A stretch of 64,000 nucleotides of DNA, taken from NCBI GenBank assembly GCA_937928595.1, contig CALGJV010000027.1, forward strand, positions 1 to 64,000, given 5' to 3'. This stretch comes from an uncultured Phycisphaerae bacterium (GTDB lineage: Bacteria > Planctomycetota > Phycisphaerae > UBA1845 > Fen-1342). Positions 61,113-64,000 of the stretch are shown here, one piece after another. Position 1 is the stretch's first letter; every line of letters begins with the position of its first letter. The notes under the pieces were generated by a model. The model was not told where the DNA came from and did no database searches. It worked only from the letters and a program-made list of their open reading frames with translations. The position numbers were made by a program, and so were the translations under genes.

Positions 61113-61910
61113 CTACGGCCCCCACCACTGCGGCAGGACCAGTCGTCGGCCCGTCGGCGTGGTCACGACCGCGAACGTCGCGCCGTAGATCGCTTCCAGT
61201 CGTTCGGGCGTCAGCACCTCTTCCGCCGGACCTTCCGCCGCGATGCGCCCGTCGCGCAGCGCCACGACGCGGCCGCCCAGCGCCGCCGGCCATTGCAGGT
61301 CGTGGCTCACCAGCACCAGCGCTCGCCCGGCCGTGTGCCACGCCCGCAGGATCGCGACCAGCTCAAGCTGCACGGCCGGATCGAGAGCGGTTGCGGGCTC
61401 GTCGAGCAGCAGCACGGCGGGCTCCTGCGCGAGCGCGGCGGCGATGAGCGTCTTCTGGCGTTCGCCGCCGCTGAGCGTGTCGAACGTGCGGTCCGCCAGC
61501 GGCGTCAGCCCGCAGGCCGCGAGGGCCCGGTCGATCGCGGCGGCGTCGACGGCGGTCAGGCCGCCAAAGCGGGCGCGGTGCGGGTGCCGCCCGCCGGCGA
61601 CGACCTCGCGCACGCGGAACGCGGGCACGGCGTCGAGCGTTTGCGGCACGTACGCGGCGAACCGCCCGCGCTGCCGTGCGCCCAGCGCGTGCAGCGGCTT
61701 GTCATCGAGCAGGACGTCGCCGGCAGCCGGACGCAGCAGGCCGAGCAGCGTCTTGAGCAGCGTGGTCTTGCCGGCCCCGTTGGGGCCGACGAGCGCCAGG
61801 CAGTCGCCAACGCGGACCGTGAGGTCGATTTCGCGCAGCAGTTCGCGGCGGCCGCGGCGAACGCCGACGCCGACACAGCGGAGCGTCCAGGAGCGCGGGG
61901 GGTCAGTCAT
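61113..61910 (-). CDS. ABC transporter ATP-binding protein (FecE/BtuD type)
   Basis: The protein has 265 residues. Walker A is GPNGAGKTT (42-50), the signature LSGGERQ and Walker B VLLLDEPAT follow, with the switch His in LVLVSHDLQ. The late VLTPERLEAIYGATFAV is typical of ATPases of siderophore/cobalamin importers (FecCDE/BtuCDF). It would energise uptake of a metal chelate or corrinoid. The gene overlaps the binding-protein gene by 8 nt, but no permease gene is beside it. Confidence 0.93.
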   Translation of the reverse strand: MTDPPRSWTLRCVGVGVRRGRRELLREIDLTVRVGDCLALVGPNGAGKTTLLKTLLGLLRPAAGDVLLDDKPLHALGARQRGRFAAYVPQTLDAVPAFRVREVVAGGRHPHRARFGGLTAVDAAAIDRALAACGLTPLADRTFDTLSGGERQKTLIAAALAQEPAVLLLDEPATALDPAVQLELVAILRAWHTAGRALVLVSHDLQWPAALGGRVVALRDGRIAAEGPAEEVLTPERLEAIYGATFAVVTTPTGRRLVLPQWWGP

Positions 61911-62877
61911 GCCGGCCCTCCGCGACGAGGCCGGCGAGCGCGGCGTAGGTGTGGGCGATCCGCGGGCCGAGCAGGAAGTGCTCCGGTCCGATGAGCACGT
62001 GGACGCGGCCCGCGGCGACGGCCCGCAGGCGGCCGACGCGGGCCCACGCGCGGGCGGCGTCCGCGTCGCCGCCCGGCCGGGCGCGGCGGTCGGGGGCCAG
62101 CTCGATGATCACGTCGGGGTCGGCGGCGACAACGGCCTCGAGGCCGAGCGGCGCGAACGGCCGAGCGGTGTCCGCGGCGGCGTTCGTGTGGCCGGCGAGT
62201 CGCAGCAGATCGTCGTAGAACGAGCCGGGGCCGGCGGCGTCAGCCTGCGTGGGCGGGTCGGGCAGCGGCCCGGTCAGGAGCAGCACACGCCGGGGCGGTG
62301 CGGCGGCATAACGCCGGGTGACGGCGGCCAGATCGTCCCGCAACGCAGCAGCGAGCGCGGCGGCCGTCTGCGGGCGGCCGGTGAGCTCGCCCAGCCGGCG
62401 GATGCTGGTGAAGAGGTCGTCGAGGCGCGTGTCGGGCAGCGATTCGAAGCGGAGTCCGAGCTGCGCGAGGCGGTCGCGGATCGCGCGGCTCGTGCCGGAG
62501 ACGAGCACGAGGTCGGGCCGCAGGCCCGGGAGAATCTCGGCGTTGAGGTCGTTTAGCGCCCCGACGGCGGGCACGGAGGCGACGCCGGGCGGGTGCAGGC
62601 AGTAGCGCGTCCGGCCGACGAGCGCGCCGCGAAGCCCGAGCGCGCAGCACAACTCGGTGAGATTCGGTGCGGCGGAGAGCAGCCGTGGGGCCGGTGCGTC
62701 GCGTTCCGCGGGAGCGATGTCCGGATCGGCCGCGTAGTCGCGCAGGACCGGCGCGGGGCGGCTCGTCGGCGCGGATGTCGCCGGGGCGGCAGCGGCCGGC
62801 GGAGCGGGCGGAGGCCGGTCACAAGCCGCGAGCAGGAGCAAAAGCAACGGGGCGACGTGACGGCCGCGCGGGGTCAT
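61903..62877 (-). CDS. ABC substrate-binding lipoprotein (BtuF/FecB-like)
   Basis: The protein has 324 residues. The lipobox is LLLLLAAC (Cys19), then a Pro/Ala-rich linker (20-43) and a binding-protein fold of the BtuF/FhuD class: RLLSAAPNLTELCCALGL, VGRTRYCLHPPGV, VGALNDLNAEILPGLRPDLV, RFESLPDTRLDDLF and VVAADPDVIIELAP. These bind vitamin B12, haem or siderophores. The ATG overlaps the stop of the upstream lipoprotein gene (ATGA). The ligand is not clear from sequence. Confidence 0.88.
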   Translation of the reverse strand: MTPRGRHVAPLLLLLLAACDRPPPAPPAAAAPATSAPTSRPAPVLRDYAADPDIAPAERDAPAPRLLSAAPNLTELCCALGLRGALVGRTRYCLHPPGVASVPAVGALNDLNAEILPGLRPDLVLVSGTSRAIRDRLAQLGLRFESLPDTRLDDLFTSIRRLGELTGRPQTAAALAAALRDDLAAVTRRYAAAPPRRVLLLTGPLPDPPTQADAAGPGSFYDDLLRLAGHTNAAADTARPFAPLGLEAVVAADPDVIIELAPDRRARPGGDADAARAWARVGRLRAVAAGRVHVLIGPEHFLLGPRIAHTYAALAGLVAEGRHD

Positions 62878-63413
62878 CGCGGATCATCCGGGATTCCGGG
62901 CGGCATGCGCTTGGTCAGGTACGCGGCCAGGAGCGAAGACTGGACCTCGCTGCCCCAGCTTGCTTCGGGGCCGAAGACCTCGATAACCAGCCGTCCCCAG
63001 CGGAACAGCACGCCGAGCTCGGTCCAGTAGCCCTCGTCGCCGAAAGAGACGGGCTTGGCGCCGGCCGGGCGGAAGCGCGCGACGGCCGCGCGGGCGTCAT
63101 CGGCCGACGCGACCGCGAAGCAGCGGACGGTGAGGAGGCGGTCGGACTTGTCCTCGTGTCGGTACTTCGCCAGCCAGACGCGCGTGGGGTGGAACACTTC
63201 CCAGGCGTCCGCGTCGGGCCCGAGGCCGGGGGCGGCTTCGGCGAGCGTGCCGGACCAGACGGCGCCGTCGAGCGTCCACGGCGCCGCGACGCTCCCGGGC
63301 GGGAACGCCTCGACGAGCGTGCGGCGGCCGGAGGCGCAGCCCGTGAGCAGCACGGCCAGGCTCGCGGCGATGGCTGCGCAGGCGGTGTGTTGCGCTCGGA
63401 ACCCGGGCGTCAT
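62874..63413 (-). CDS. Lipoprotein, unknown
   Basis: The protein has 179 residues with lipobox SLAVLLTGC (Cys26). The mature part has AAPWTLDGAVWSGTLAEAAP, VFHPTRVWLAKYRHEDKSDR, LLTVRCFAVASADDARAAV and GYWTELGVLFRWGRLVIEVF, a compact domain I cannot name; the pattern suggests a secreted ligand-binding or sensor domain. It is coupled by ATGA overlaps to genes on both sides and is probably part of the same operon as the ABC genes. Confidence 0.75.
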   Translation of the reverse strand: MTPGFRAQHTACAAIAASLAVLLTGCASGRRTLVEAFPPGSVAAPWTLDGAVWSGTLAEAAPGLGPDADAWEVFHPTRVWLAKYRHEDKSDRLLTVRCFAVASADDARAAVARFRPAGAKPVSFGDEGYWTELGVLFRWGRLVIEVFGPEASWGSEVQSSLLAAYLTKRMPPGIPDDPR

Positions 63414-64000
63414 TCGTCGTACTCGCCGTTCAGGAACGGGTTCTCGGTGCGCTCGGTCGCGATCGTGCTGGCGGGGCCGTGGCCGCTGTAGATGACGGTC
63501 TCGCCCGGGAGCGTGAGCAGGTGGTCGCGGATGTTCCCGAGCAGCCGGGCGAGCGACCCGCCGGGAAAATCGGTGCGGCCGATGCTGCCGGGGATGAGCG
63601 AGTCGCCGGTGAAGACGACGCCGGCCGCGGCGCAGTAGTACGCGAGGCCGCCGGGCGAGTGGCCGGAGACATCGAGAGCCCGGAAGCTGAGCCCGCCGAG
63701 GCGGAGCGTGTCGCCGGGGGCGACGGGGTGGTCGGCGGCGGGGGCGACGATCGGCACGCCGAACTCGGCGGAGAGGTTGGCGTGGGCGTCGATGAGCATG
63801 TCGAGCTCGCCCCGCGGCGCGTAGATGGCGGCCTGCGGGCAGGCGTCGCGGATCGCGCCGACGCCGGCGATGTGGTCGGCGTGCCCGTGGGTGATGACGA
63901 CGCCGCCGACCGCGAGGTCGCGGGTGCGGGCGGCGGCGAGGATGCGCTGGGGTTGCGGGGGGAAGCTCGGGTCGAAGACCCAGGCGTCGCGTCCGGTCCA
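63410..64000 (-). CDS. MBL-fold hydrolase, glyoxalase II-like, cut by the window edge
   Basis: The 5' end lies beyond the window, so at least 196 residues are seen. VVITHGHADHIAGVGAIRDA has the HxHxDH motif, followed by LDVSGHSPGGLAYYCAAAGV, VFTGDSLIPGSIGRTDFPGG and GETVIYSGHGPASTIATERT, the usual metal ligands of hydroxyacylglutathione hydrolase-type MBL proteins. It cleaves a thioester or related bond; the substrate is not certain. The stop overlaps the start of the lipoprotein gene (ATGA). No internal start is needed as the frame is open to the edge. Confidence 0.85.
   Translation of the reverse strand, partial: WTGRDAWVFDPSFPPQPQRILAAARTRDLAVGGVVITHGHADHIAGVGAIRDACPQAAIYAPRGELDMLIDAHANLSAEFGVPIVAPAADHPVAPGDTLRLGGLSFRALDVSGHSPGGLAYYCAAAGVVFTGDSLIPGSIGRTDFPGGSLARLLGNIRDHLLTLPGETVIYSGHGPASTIATERTENPFLNGEYDE

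Overview
The window is about 70 % GC, densely coded on both strands, and reads as chromosomal DNA of a diderm bacterium, most likely a planctomycete (Planctomycetota). The reasons are a PEP-CTERM protein (244-1881), a dockerin on a lipoprotein hydrolase (3655-5982), many lipoproteins, a DUF3352-like secreted protein, DUF115 and LOG proteins, and large secreted multidomain proteins. The phylum is an inference from gene content; no rRNA is present to test it. I found no tRNA, rRNA, CRISPR array, transposase, integrase or prophage gene.

Layout. 0.2-8.6 kb: secreted PHP-like PEP-CTERM protein, B12-type radical SAM enzyme, dockerin lipoprotein hydrolase (its 3' end overlaps the radical SAM gene), ispG, and a lipoprotein alpha/beta hydrolase. 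8.8-15.3 kb: a sugar block with class I fructose-bisphosphate aldolase, a LacI regulator, a NagB/PIG-L fusion and a PfkB kinase. 15.4-20.2 kb: UVR-motif protein, HU-like protein, LOG protein, membrane glycosyltransferase 2 and a frameshifted zinc-ribbon membrane protein. 20.3-26.6 kb: a 1001-residue secreted metalloprotease, rnpA, a LON-domain protein, a glycosyltransferase-like protein and a zinc-ribbon protein. 26.9-30.5 kb: a two-gene operon of a DUF115 (Maf-like) protein and a SpsF-like protein fused to a radical SAM/SPASM fold without the CxxxCxxC motif. 30.8-31.6 kb: two tandem copies of a small unknown protein. 31.7-38.8 kb: DUF3352-like protein, trypsin-like protease, acyl-CoA dehydrogenase, YjbQ, nucleoside-type MFS transporter and a frameshifted lipoprotein. 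39.0-43.5 kb: EF-G, SDR-type threonine dehydrogenase, small membrane protein and apt. 43.7-50.0 kb: a surface-protein cluster of three paralogous lipoproteins, an FG-GAP lipoprotein and a PKD-like protein with a cysteine-containing C-terminal anchor signal. 50.2-57.7 kb (minus): YlbF/PMT/LpxL-like operon, ribBA, scpB, and MBL hydrolase plus lipA. 57.7-60.8 kb: nrdR with a second ATP-cone gene, then two unknown genes and plsY. 61.1-64.0 kb (minus): four overlapping genes (MBL hydrolase cut by the window edge, lipoprotein, ABC binding protein, ABC ATPase) with no permease.

Regulation. Many genes have a TAnnnT hexamer (TATAAT, TACAAT, TACACT, TATACT, TAGGAT) before the start but no recognisable -35 box. 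At three genes (7530, 30544 and 56799) the hexamer ends only 9-10 nt before the ATG and there is no Shine-Dalgarno sequence, suggesting leaderless mRNAs. A full TTGACA-N17-TACATT promoter precedes nrdR. Most operon junctions are ATGA or GTGA overlaps. Strong hairpins lie in the presumed leaders of the metalloprotease, ribBA and the HU-like gene. One clear Rho-independent terminator lies at 50081-50119.
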